Assembly: GCA_963565915.1 (NCBI GenBank)
Contig: OY751487.1
Location: 3,472,001 to 3,536,000 of the forward strand
Reading direction: 5' to 3'
Length of the DNA stretch: 64,000 nt
Origin: Entoloma clypeatum
Lineage: Eukaryota; Basidiomycota; Agaricomycetes; Agaricales; Entolomataceae
Shown: in pieces, positions 49,443-59,381 of the stretch
Position numbering within the stretch: the stretch's first letter is position 1
Layout: each line of letters begins with the position of its first letter
Notes under the pieces: generated by a model
Told to the model about the DNA's origin: nothing
The model's input: only the letters and a program-made list of their open reading frames with translations
Databases searched by the model: none
Made by a program: the position numbers and the translations under genes

Positions 49443-52400
49443 TATAGGCGTGATAAGGAGCCTGGTTTCTCCGGATACGCGGAGTGGAAGTCCGTGACTA
49501 AGTCTGTTGCATGTTCGAGTTCCGTGACAGGTAGCCAGAACTGTTCCTAATCAGTTCCTTCATAGCCTAGCCAATGGACTAGGTAGAGCAGTTTGCAAGA
49601 ACGACACTGATCCAGTTTGGTGTCAAGGATTTTGGCGATTTCGTATTCCACTTCTCCTTCAATGTCAATTGGAGGAGGCGGAGTTACTGTCCAGTTCAGA
49701 ATGATGTTTGGAACAGATGGCTCCAGCATGGAGATGTGGAAAACAGGGTGAACACCGCGTATGGTGTCCGGAAGTTGGAGGGTGTAAGAGTGTGTACCAT
49801 TCCTGGCAAGGATGTCAAAGGGGCCAAGGTACTTTTCAGACAGCTTTTTGGAGGGTCGTGTAGTGTGGAAAAACTTGGCCTTCACAAATGCTTGCTGTCC
49901 TACTTCAAGCGGAGGGGGCGGAGCATGCCGGAGATTGGTGGGGCCTTGATAGCGTCGTTGAGCTTCTAGGATTGTAGATTTGAGCTCTTGGTGAAGCTCA
50001 TCCAGGTCTGCGACAAATTGTCGGGCATGGGCGGATGCGAGGTCACACTCTGGATGGATGGAGAGGTTCAGATGATAACCTTTATTGGCAAAGAAGGGCG
50101 AGATCCCGGTCGTAGCACTCGGAGCATTGTTGTACGCGAACTCTGCAAGCGGAAGTATCTTGGACCAGTTGTCCTGCTGATAGTTGCAGAAAATGCGGAG
50201 GTACTGTTCCAAGGTTTGGTTGGTACGTTTGGTTTGACCATCGCCTTCAGGATGATAGCCAGAGGTGAAGTGCAGAGTCATGTTGAGGGCTTTTCCGAGG
50301 GAGCAGAAAAAGCGGGAGATGAACTCCGGGCCTTGGTCGGAGGTGACATGTTCTGGTACTCCATGCTTGGAGAACACATGCAGGATAAACAAGGTGGCTA
50401 GATCTTTGGAGGTGCAGTGGATCGTAGTCGGAACAAATATGCTTTGTTTTGTCATTCAGTCAACAATAACAAGGATTACGTCAAAACCGCCAGAGGTTGG
50501 AAGTGTCTCAATGAAGTCCATGGATATGGAGTTCCATGGAAGGTTCAGAACTGGGAGTTGCTTGAGCATACCATAGGGCTTGTGGCGTTGAGGTTTAGAG
50601 CACATGCAAGTGGTGCAGGATTTGCAATACTTTTTGACAAAGTCTCGAACACCAGGCCAAGTATAATCTCGTTGAATGAGACTAACTGTCTTGTTCTGTC
50701 TGGGGTGTCTGGAGAGAATATGGTCGGTCTTGTTGCGGAGGATGTGGAGTCAGAGGTTATCAGAGTCGGGAACATAAATGCGACCACTATGACGGAGGAA
50801 ACCGTCGGAGTCTACGGACCAGTGCGGTTTGGGCTCCTTGAGATGGTTGGCATAGATTGGGTCAGGTGGGAGTGAACGGAGGATGTCGGAATGTAGCTGT
50901 TCAATGTCCATGATGACTGTGGCATGGAGAACGGGGGTGAACAACTCCGTAGCTCGGAGAGATGCAGACAGCTGTTCTTGGGAAAAAACTGGTTATAAGT
51001 TGCTTGGATTTACCGACGCATAGTCGCTATTTCCCTCTTTGGGATAGACATCCCATTGTCTAGTCAAAGAGTCTGGCTTGGTACCGAGACGTCCGGGGCG
51101 GAAGCAAATCAAGAGGTTGAACTGAGGAACTCGGACCACCGGGCCTGTCGGCGGGTGAGAACCTTTGTAGTGGCAAAGTACTCCAGGTTCTTGTGGTCCG
51201 TGACAACATTGATCGGAGCAGCAGAGCCTTCAAGGTAATGTCGCCATACCTTGAATGCTTCATAGATAGCAAGTAACTCCTTGTCATGTGTGTCGTAGTT
51301 GAGTTCTGGGGCGGTGAAGGTGCGGGAGTGGAACACTACTGGGTGTATCTCCTCGTCGGAGGTCCGGATGGACAAAATAGCACCAAGTGCATAGTCAGAG
51401 GCATCCGTCTCAATGATAATAGGTCGATCAGGAATCCAATGAGTGAGGACCGGTGCTTTGGTAAAAGCGAGTTTCAACTTGTTGAACGCACTCCAAGTGG
51501 AGTCAGAGAAACGGAACGGAGTACCCTTCCCGGTGAGTCGGGTGAGCAGAACAACAATGTCCGAATAACCGTGAATGAAACATCAATAGAAATTTGTGAA
51601 TCCAAGGAAAGACTGTATGTCCTTCACTTTTCGAGGTTCAGGCCACTCTTGGATGGCCTTCACCTTGGTTTTGGACATGCGGAGACCGGAGGGAGAAAGG
51701 ATGAAACCAAGATATTCAACTGTGTCGACAGAAAATTCGCACTTGTCGGAGCGGACGTAAAGTCCGTTCTTGCAGAGACGTCGGAGAACTTCCTTGACAT
51801 TGTCAGGGTGCTTGGCTGGGTCGTCGGAGTAAATGAGAATGTCATCGAGGTAGACCACCACTGTAACATCGAGGAGGTCACTGAAGATATCATTCACAAA
51901 TCGCTGAAAAGTGGCAGGGGCGTTGGATAGTCCAAAAGGCATAACAAGCCATTCAAACGATCCATAACAAGTGCGGAAAGCGGTTTTCCATTCGTCTCCA
52001 TCGGCAATGCGGACAAGATGATATGCATGTTGGAGATCGAGAGTGGTATAAACACGTGCTTTTCTGGCAGTGGAAAGGAGGTCAGAGATGAGCGGAAGAG
52101 GGTAGTGTTCCTTCTTGATAACTTTGTTCAGGCCCCGATAGTCGACGCACAGGCAGAGGGAACCGTCCTTCTTTCGGACAAAGAGGACCGGAGCACCGTG
52201 CGGAGAGCGAGAGGGGCGAATGAAACCAATGGCCAAATGTTCGTCTATGAAGTTTCACAGGGAAGGTAGTTTGGATTGTGGAATGGAGTACATAGGGCCA
52301 ATAGGGGGAGTCGATCCGTCTTCGAACTCGATGCAGAGGTCATACGGACGATGTGGAGCGAGGGTGTCTGCTTTTGTCTTGCTAAAAACATCGGCAAAAT

Positions 52401-52977
52401 TATGATATTTCTCTGGGATATGGGAGAGGTCCGGAGGTTCCTCAGACATGGAAACGGATTGGGCGGAGATCGTGTGGTCGGAAAGGTGAATTCGGAAAGA
52501 TTGGGCACCTGGAAGTTTGCAAGCTCATACAAATGCGGCTGCATTTATCAATGCAATATTTGGGACAACATCCGGAGTTGCAGCAGGTGTGCCGGAGTCG
52601 GAGATCAGAGTATCGGGAGAGGTCTGTGGAGGTAGCGGAGCTGACCTGACAGAAGACGTCAAGGTTGGAAACTCCTTCAAGAGCTGTGGATGGAAAGTAA
52701 TACTGCCCAATACCCAGTCAATCATAGGACTGTAGCAGGTGAGCCAGTTGTATCCAAGAACCATAGAACAGGAGGAATTGAGCGGAGTCACGTAGGCTGT
52801 AATGGCCATATATTCACTGGAGGAAAAGTATACAGGGAGATCAACCGCCTGAGTAATGGCAGAGTTGGACGTTCCGTCAAATAATTTAAGTTCAATCGGA
52901 GGTATGGAGGTGAAAGGGAGTTTATAGGATGAAGTGTAATGGAAGTCAATAAAGCAATGAGTAGAGCCGGAGTCCAC
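49443..52977 (-). pseudogene. Gypsy pol: protease-RT-RNaseH-integrase-chromodomain, disrupted
   Basis: Protease: [15 protein letters not shown] near 52960. Reverse transcriptase: [26 protein letters not shown] and [14 protein letters not shown] (catalytic DD, about 52110-51800). RNase H: IIIETDASDYALGAIL and VVTDHKNLEYF. Integrase: VTSDQGPEFIS, HFTSGYHPEGDGQTKRTNQTLEQYLR and AEFAYNNAPSATTGISPF. Chromodomain: YLVHWLGYEG. In-frame stops occur at 52525-52527, 52255-52257, 51583-51585 and 49547-49549. Sequence on both sides of each stop still aligns to the family. A small deletion near 51118 shifts the frame between EFLS and FNLLI. After the last stop the frame continues to YPEKPGSLSRL and a TAG at 49443. 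Confidence 0.85.
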
Positions 52978-53132
52978 AAGGGCGGCTATCGGAGAAGAAT
53001 TGGAGATAAGCGGAGATGTAAGTTGGACACAGAGGGAATTGGGATCGGAAAGAGTGGAAGTGTTGAGTAGAGCGGTAGTACAGATGGGTTCAACACAGTC
53101 CTCAGGCTGTACGGAGTCCTGTGGACTGCCCG

Positions 53133-53530
53133 CTAATTTTTTGTTTCATCCGTAGTCTTGGCTTGGGCAGTGCACGCCTTGGCCTTAGAGGCGGAGGATG
53201 AAGACTTCAGGCAATCTTTCGCAATGTGTCCAGCTTTGCCACAAAACATACAGAGGTTGTTGTCAAAACGGTGTTTGCATTCCTCTGGAGTTAGTTTTCC
53301 ATCTTTTCTGAGTTTGTCGGAGATGTCGGACTTGGGAGCGGAGGAAGGCTTCGACTGTTTGCCCTGGTTCTGTGTCTGCGGTTTGGCTTTGGAGTTTTTA
53401 TTGGAGTTTGCGGAGGGAGTTTTGGCTTCGGATTTGTCGGATTTGGGTGCAGACTTGTTGGAGCGGGATTTCTCGCGCTGACATTCCCAGTGGCGAGCAT
53501 CAATAGTCTGTGCTAGCTCCCTAAGTGCTG
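53133..53530 (-). pseudogene. Gypsy gag C-terminal fragment with CCHC knuckle
   Basis: Lys/Ser/Pro-rich sequence leads to CKHRFDNNLCMFCGKAGHIAKDC, a retroviral-type CCHC zinc knuckle, and ends KTTDETKN at 53133. The capsid part is absent because homology stops near 53530. A plus-strand open frame over the same bases (53158-53481) is its antisense shadow. Confidence 0.75.
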
Positions 53531-53535
53531 GTAAC

Positions 53536-53690
53536 TAGTGTTTCAAGGTTCAGTCCAATAGGACTGGAACCGCAGTCTTGGTCTTGCTAAATTGGGACGG
53601 CCCCAGTCTTCGGTCTCGACAAAAATTTTTTTTTTTTGAAGACCGGTAAAAGACTGGTCTTTTGGGTGCTAATACAGGGTCTACATATGT
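53536..53690. repeat. Junction sequence with inverted GAAGAC/GGTCTTC-like motifs
   Basis: Contains ACTGGAACCGCAGTCTTGGTC, then CCAGTCTTCGGTCTCGAC, a T-rich run, GAAGACCGG and AAAGACTGGTCTTTT. The repeated and inverted AGTCTT/AAGACT words suggest the end of an unidentified DNA transposon. No open frame. Confidence 0.3.
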
Positions 53691-53712
53691 ATTTACAGGA
53701 CGTGAGGATGGG

Positions 53713-54090
53713 CCGTTGCACCCGAGTGGGGGCCGTTGGGCTCGAGTGGTGGCCGTTGCACATGAGTCGAGGCCATTGGGCATGAAGGGAGGGCGTTAGG
53801 CATGAGTCGAAGCCGTTGGGCACCAGTGGGGGCCGTTGGGGCGCGATAGGGGGCCATTGGGCGCGATAGGGGGCCGTTGGGCACGAGTGGAGGCCGTTGG
53901 GCGTGGGTAGAGGCCATTGGGCATGAGTGGAGGCCGTTGGAGGCGAAGGGACGCTGTTGGGCATGAGAGGGGCCGTTGGGCGCGAGTGGAGGCCGTTGGG
54001 CGTGGGTGGAGGCTGTTGGGGGCGAGGCGAAGGGACGCCGTTGAGCACGAAGGGAGGCTGTTGGGTGTGAAAGGACGCCGTTGGGTGCAA
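53713..54090. repeat. 20-bp minisatellite, about 19 degenerate copies
   Basis: Units run head to tail with consensus near GGCCGTTGGGCRYGAGTGGA, such as GGCCGTTGGGCACGAGTGGA and GGCCGTTGGGCGTGGGTGGA. Most are exactly 20 bp; one near 54020 is about 25 bp. All minus frames translate to Pro/Asn/Arg-rich repeats, which is an effect of the array and not a gene. Confidence 0.85.
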
Positions 54091-54271
54091 GAGTGGGCAT
54101 GAAAGTCAGATGGCGAACTGGGCAAAGGGTTTGTTTGGCCCAGAAAGCAGCCAAAGCAAATAAGGGCAAATAGCCTGCCCTCATTTGGACGCACATCAGG
54201 CGCGCATCAAATGTGTCAACTAAATATAAACACACTTAAAAAAACATCACACATCTGCCTACATGTCTTAC

Positions 54272-54917
54272 ACAGGGGCAGCAAAAGCTTATGCACTATA
54301 TCAATTAAGTATTAGAGCATTTTGTGTCACTGACTATGTATCTATTTTGTGAAATTTTGCCACAGATCTTATGATATAGCGATGCAGAGCTCTGCACCAA
54401 ATCATAGTAAACAATATGCAGAATGCATCGCGTGGGTGCGCGCGGCACCTTTCTCATGGTCTAATAAGGGTTTTAAGTCATAGAACTCATAAATACATAT
54501 ATATTGACCTTCTGAAACACCTTGAATAATTTTAAGATGTCTAGATAAGATAGAAATAATCAAATGTGCATATTTCAGTAAAAGTGTTATATCTCCATGA
54601 TTGATCCACCAAATTTGAAAAACAAATGTGCTGTGAGATCCCCTGAATGGGGAGAATCCAAAGCTGAAGTAAAATTTTCTGGTCAAATTTTCGACCTATT
54701 TTGCTTATATTCACCTTATTAAGTCCTTGAATTTGATTTGCATGGTCTGAATAGATTTACATACAATGTTGCAATAGTATATATTTACTACATGTAGTTT
54801 AAAGGGGTTGTGGAAAGGAGAAAGTGAGGAAATGATGTTTTTTGTGTTTGAGGTAACTCATGATGCACTGTTTATCACGATTTACAATGTGATTTGATAC
54901 ATCAATTTGCTGCCCAG
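54272..54917. mobile_element. Possible non-autonomous TIR element
   Basis: GGGGCAGCAAAAGCTTATGCAC near 54276 is mirrored by ATCAATTTGCTGCCC ending near 54915, an imperfect inverted pair about 640 bp apart. The interior is AT-rich without a supported gene; the minus open frame 54402-54686 has no recognisable domain. Weak evidence from one copy. Confidence 0.25.
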
Positions 54918-55013
54918 ACTCTCTACCATACATGGCTCATGTATCTAACTGTATATATACTTCTTATAGGTTTATAAACATCCCTAAATCAGTTAATAAG
55001 TATATTTGAGGCC

Positions 55014-55432
55014 TGTGATGCCACGGTTTGTGTTACAGACTCTACGGTATGAGGACCACGTCATATCTTTTACTTATTGGCCCAACTCGGCGCCCTCTTA
55101 CAAGCTTACTATGTCTAATGTCTACTTTCGCAACCTTCGATTTCCAGTCTGACTCATTACATTACTTCGTCATCCCCTTTAGTATACTTTGCTCCCGTGC
55201 TGACTCGCTTTCCGCAGTCAGCTTACTCACTGTACATAGCCTTCCGCAGTCGCCTTACTCATGCGCACTGCCTTCCACAGTACTGACTCATCCGCTACCG
55301 CCTATAGTCAGTACCTATATAAACCTCTTGTACTATAGTAGATTCCTTAGATTTAGCAATCACTTTGCTCTTCGCCTTTCCACTTTCCTGCATACTCTGC
55401 CCGAACCTTGGAACGGTTTGTTAAGCATAACA
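55014..55432 (+). repeat. Putative 5' LTR of plus-strand gypsy element
   Basis: Starts TGTGATGCC and ends CATAACA (TG...CA ends), with a TATATAA box near 55316, just upstream of the gag region. No second copy lies in the window, because the element is interrupted downstream, so the borders are inferred from end motifs and position only. Confidence 0.4.
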
Positions 55433-56223
55433 AGTTGCTAAATCTCGTTAGGTTCACCCAGAGCGAAGAGAGCAACTACCAGACAAGTCAAGACGTCGCG
55501 CTTCTTTGAAGACTTCACCAGTAACCCATTCAGCACGCCAGAAGCCCGACAGGAGGAGCTAAGTCCTCGAGACAGTATCGATTTTACACTCATCCAGCAG
55601 TACATCGAATCAGAGATCCGTCGCATCCTACAGCAGGTGCTTGACGAAGAACTAGACAACGACGAGCATCGCCCCCACGGCGAGATAGCAGAGAGCATCC
55701 ATCTTGCTCGGCAACACCAGATCGCGCGTTACAACGCCCGACAGAACAAACTCGAAAGTTTTCGCGTTCAAGAAGGACCTCAGACAGGTCGGATCACAGA
55801 GATCAGAGAGTTTATCGGTGTCCAGACAACCGTTATCAGAAGATTGATTAGAACGCTCACATCGAGACGTCCCAGAGCCACATCATCACGTCTTACTCGA
55901 AGCAGCAGATCTACGCCCACTTCACCACCGAAGAACAACAGACCGAGTACAACCGCTGGGCACGAAACGAGAGACTTGACCCCTTCTCGAGACCAACAGA
56001 CGCGCAGGAACAGAGATTCCTTAGAGATTTACAGAGGAAATACTCTGAACGTTTTGCCACCGATTCCGCCGACGAGTCCCCTGACGAATTTACTTTTGAC
56101 TCCGCGCAGTCAGATATCGAACAGACGCCTAGAACAGGGACTCATTTTCAATCCTTACCTGTATCCCGAACCCCATCTTCATCCCAACAACCTGACCCCT
56201 CTTCTCCTCCGCAGACTCTAGAC

Positions 56224-57090
56224 ATGGCAGAAGCCCCGGCTGTACAAACAATGGATACATCCAAGATCATCAAGAATCCTGGGATGTTCAAGGACAGATA
56301 CACCTTTGACGAGTGGTGGAAAGCCACCAAACTATACATCAGGTTCCAAAAGAGCCTCACAGACGATCAGAAGATTCTTGCGGTGCTATCCCGCATGATG
56401 GAAGGGTCTGGCAGACACTGGGCCAGTAACAAGTTAGACGCTCTTGCCGCTGACAACGAGAACATCACCTGGCTAGGTTTTTCCGATGACATCGCCACAC
56501 GATTCTCCATCGCCAACAAGTCGGTCGCTGCCAAAGCGAGACTCGAAGTCCTGAAACAAGAGAAACACACTGTTGATGAATTCTTGGATGAATTTGAAGA
56601 ACTCTTGAAACTGTCAAACCTTGGCAAAGAAACTGGGAAATACATCCTAGAGAAAAACGTCAACCCCAGAATCTCTGAACAAGTGGCTAGCGATGGCAAG
56701 ACGTACACCGATTATGCAAAGGAGATCCGAAACAAGGGACGACAGATGGAAGGACACGCACTGGTCATCCGAGGTGGCGGCGACATGTGCACCGGATCGG
56801 GTACCACTTATGGTGGTCAGGGCAAGGCCATGGAGATCGACAAAGCAGGAGTAGCCCGTTGCTACAACTGTCAATGCTTCGGTCATCTGGCTAAAGACTG
56901 TAGCGCTCCAAAGAAGAAAGATGGTCACAAGTGTTTCAACTGTGATCAAGAAGGCCATATTGCGCGCAACTGCCGCAAGCTGAAGAAGAACTCTGGAAGG
57001 ATTAGAAAGGTGTCCGAGGAAGATGCCGAGAATGATGAAACCACAATCTTAGAAGCCGATGAGAAGGATTTTCCCGAAGGGTCCGATTAA
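56224..57090 (+). CDS. Gypsy gag with two CCHC zinc knuckles
   Basis: A 288-codon open frame from MAEAPAVQTMDTSKIIKNPG. The capsid-type region has FDEWWKATKLYIRFQKSL and VDEFLDEFEELLKLSNLG. Two zinc knuckles follow, CYNCQCFGHLAKDC and CFNCDQEGHIARNC, then an acidic tail ending FPEGSD. The same frame is open upstream to about 55852 with coherent sequence (EYNRWARNERLDPFSRPTD). The true start probably lay further 5', where the frame is now broken by a stop (55849-55851) and the adjacent frame carries the earlier N-terminal part from about 55480. Confidence 0.8.
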   Translation: MAEAPAVQTMDTSKIIKNPGMFKDRYTFDEWWKATKLYIRFQKSLTDDQKILAVLSRMMEGSGRHWASNKLDALAADNENITWLGFSDDIATRFSIANKSVAAKARLEVLKQEKHTVDEFLDEFEELLKLSNLGKETGKYILEKNVNPRISEQVASDGKTYTDYAKEIRNKGRQMEGHALVIRGGGDMCTGSGTTYGGQGKAMEIDKAGVARCYNCQCFGHLAKDCSAPKKKDGHKCFNCDQEGHIARNCRKLKKNSGRIRKVSEEDAENDETTILEADEKDFPEGSD

Positions 57091-59381
57091 ATGACGCTAA
57101 GTCGCGACCCTTATCTATTAAACAGACTTGCTTGCCTTGTATGACTGCAGACAATAGAACCTATGTCATCCCTGCCAAGCGAGCCGCTGCGTCGACTAAG
57201 ATTGTGAAGGGAGATAAACCTCCAAAAAGACGAGAAATCAGGCTGTTAGCTCAGCTCAAAACACGACGAGGACCAAAGGTTATCCGACCTGAGGTTGACA
57301 GTGGATGTGAACGCACATGCATCCATCCCAGAATAGTACACGAACAGAACCTCCCCACGCGAGGAATACTGCCCATAGCAATTCTAAATGCGGATGGATC
57401 ACCAAATTGACAACAGAAAGCGAGCCAACTTGCCGAAGTCAAACTGGATTTGGGAGCACATCAGGAAACCATGGAAGCAATGGTACTGGACATTGGGAGA
57501 ATGGACATGCTCTTGGGACATGACTGGTTGGTACACCACAACCCCACAATCAATTGGACAACCGGTGCGGTAACATTTAACCGGTGCCCAACAACATGTC
57601 GAACCAAACACTCAGATTTCAGGATTAACCTTAATGGTCGCAAACACCGGGTTCGCATGGTTGAGGTGCGCGACAAAGATGCACCCAAAAAGTCAGATCA
57701 GAAATGGAAGCCTGGAGACCCTATTTTGGAAGCTGTCACTCCCACACCACCTCCCACAAACAAACAACCCTCATATGTTGAACGATTTGCTCATCTCTTC
57801 GAAAAAGAGAACTTTGATAAGATCCCAAAGGAGAGGGAATGGGACCATGGTATTGAACTTACACCGGACGCACCAAAGGAACTAGGGGGAAATACATATC
57901 CTATGACGCAAAAGGAACAAGAGGAATTGGACACATTCATTGACGAGGGTCTAGCAACAGGAAAGATCCGCCCATCCAAATCCCCTTATGCCTCCCCTTG
58001 CTTCTTCATCAACAAGAAGGATGGCTCCAAACGATTGGTACAAGATTACCGCGTGGTCAATAAATTCACGGTCAAAGACAAGTTCCCACTCCCACGAATA
58101 TCCGATCTCTTGGACGTACTGAAAGATGCGGTCTACTTCAATAAAATGGACATCATGTGGGGCTATAACAACGTCCAGATTAAGGAGGGCAATGAATGGA
58201 AAGCTGCCTTCCTCACCAGTCGAGGATTGTTTGAACCATTGGTCATGTTTTTCGGTCTTTGCAACTCCCCGGGAACGTTCTCTCGAATGATGGCTAGTCT
58301 ATTCCGGGACCAGATCCGCCGACGTATCTGTGTGATCTACATGGATGACATTGTGGTTATCGGTAAAACCAAGGAAGAACTCGCACGAAACACCAAAGAA
58401 ATCCTACAGATCCTATTGGACAATGATTTGTTCCTAAAGAAGAAGAAGTGTTTATGGGAAGTAACGAAATGTCCTATATTGGGATATGTGGTTGGTGAGG
58501 GACGTGTCGAGATGGAAACTGAGAAGGTGGATACAATCCGAAACTGGCGAGCACCCACATCAAAAAAGGAAGTTCAGAAGTTCCTTGGATTTGCCAACTT
58601 CTATCGACATTTTATTGAAGGGTACTCAAACATTGCGAAACCTCTCACCGCACTCACAGGCGGTACAGCATTTACTTGGGGACCAACAGAGCAGCAAGCT
58701 TTTGAAGGTCTCATACGGGCTATTACATCGGCACCAGTCTTGGCATTACCTAAACCAGAGGGACAGTTCAGGGTTGAAACCGATGCATCAGGCTATACAA
58801 TTGGAGCAGTACTCTCTCAGAAGCAAGACGATAAATGGCACCCCATCACGTTCTTGTCGCAGACCATGTCCGTGGCCGAACAGAATTACAAGATATATGA
58901 CAAGGAACTCCTGGCGGTTGTGAAAGCATTAAAAGATTGGAGACACTATCTACTCAAAGCCAGGGAACGTTTTGAAATCTTGACCGATCACAAGAACCTG
59001 GAATATTTCCGTCATCCTCAGGACCTGAATCAACAACAGCGACGCTGGAAAATGAAGTTACAAGACTATGACTTCAAATTATGGCATGTGCCCGGCAAGA
59101 CCAATGCGAAAGCAGACATCCTGTCACGCTTACCCTGGTATGAAGCGGAACTCGAACCACAGGACAGTGACCAAATGCTCAAGGAGGAACTATTCTTGAA
59201 ATGGTTGGAATCAGAAGATGTGGTACAAATGGAGATGTTCACGGAGGAACAATTCTTTGAAGGGGGTGAGACATCTGATTCCATCAAAATTGGAAACATC
59301 ATGTTGAACATATCGCCAGATATGTCGCACTATGTGCTTGTCACAGAAAGTGACTATAAGTCACTATTACCATATATGTGA
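57063..59381 (+). pseudogene. Gypsy pol: protease-RT-RNaseH, one internal stop, integrase missing
   Basis: The frame is -1 relative to gag and overlaps its last 28 bases. Protease: EVDSGCERTCI. After an in-frame TGA at 57408-57410 the same frame continues KLDLGAHQETMEAMVLDIG and LLGHDWL. Reverse transcriptase: QDYRVVNKFTVKDKFPLPRI, MFFGLCNSPGTFSRMM and CVIYMDDIVVIG. RNase H: RVETDASGYTIGAVLSQ and ILTDHKNLEYFRHPQDL. It ends SDYKSLLPYM at 59381. The final Met-stop is read from the adjoining copia LTR. No HHCC or DDE integrase motif is present. Only one disabling point change was seen before the truncation, so it looks younger than the minus-strand gypsy. Confidence 0.85.

Larger units (their letters stand above)
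49380..53535 (-). mobile_element. Degraded Ty3/gypsy chromovirus, 5' part and LTRs not found
   Basis: Reading right to left: gag zinc knuckle, protease, reverse transcriptase, RNase H, integrase and C-terminal chromodomain. This order (integrase after RNase H, with chromodomain) defines a gypsy chromovirus. A G-rich stretch GGAGGGGGGCGGGG (49376-49390 on the minus strand) after the pol stop looks like a polypurine tract. I could not find paired LTRs. The gag 5' part stops near 53535 at a junction with unrelated sequence. Frame breaks and stop codons make it non-functional. Confidence 0.8.
55014..59376 (+). mobile_element. Ty3/gypsy element interrupted before integrase
   Basis: Layout: putative LTR, gag with two CCHC knuckles, then protease, reverse transcriptase and RNase H. 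Coding similarity stops at 59376, where TGTGAG and LTR-like sequence of a copia element begin. The integrase and 3' LTR are not in the window and may lie beyond the inserted copia element. Confidence 0.75.

Noticed and set aside
49500..49530. GTTCGAGTTCC-like word resembling a tRNA T-arm
   Set aside because: No matching A-box, anticodon stem or acceptor stem around it; it lies within or next to the pol coding remnant. No tRNA gene was found anywhere in the window.
51286..51930. Plus-strand 214-codon open frame
   Set aside because: Antisense shadow of gypsy RT/RNase H, whose motifs are clear on the minus strand.
53158..53481. Plus-strand 107-codon open frame
   Set aside because: Exact antisense of the gag fragment with its CCHC knuckle; only the minus frame has a domain.
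53713..54090. CRISPR-like repeat array
   Set aside because: Units are contiguous 20-mers without spacers in a eukaryotic genome; it is a minisatellite.
53587..54235. Long Pro/Asn/Arg-rich minus-strand frames (repetitive protein)
   Set aside because: All three frames are open because the 20-bp array is low complexity; no start context or conserved domain.
54402..54686. Minus-strand 94-codon open frame
   Set aside because: AT-rich, no motif, inside a probable non-coding repeat.
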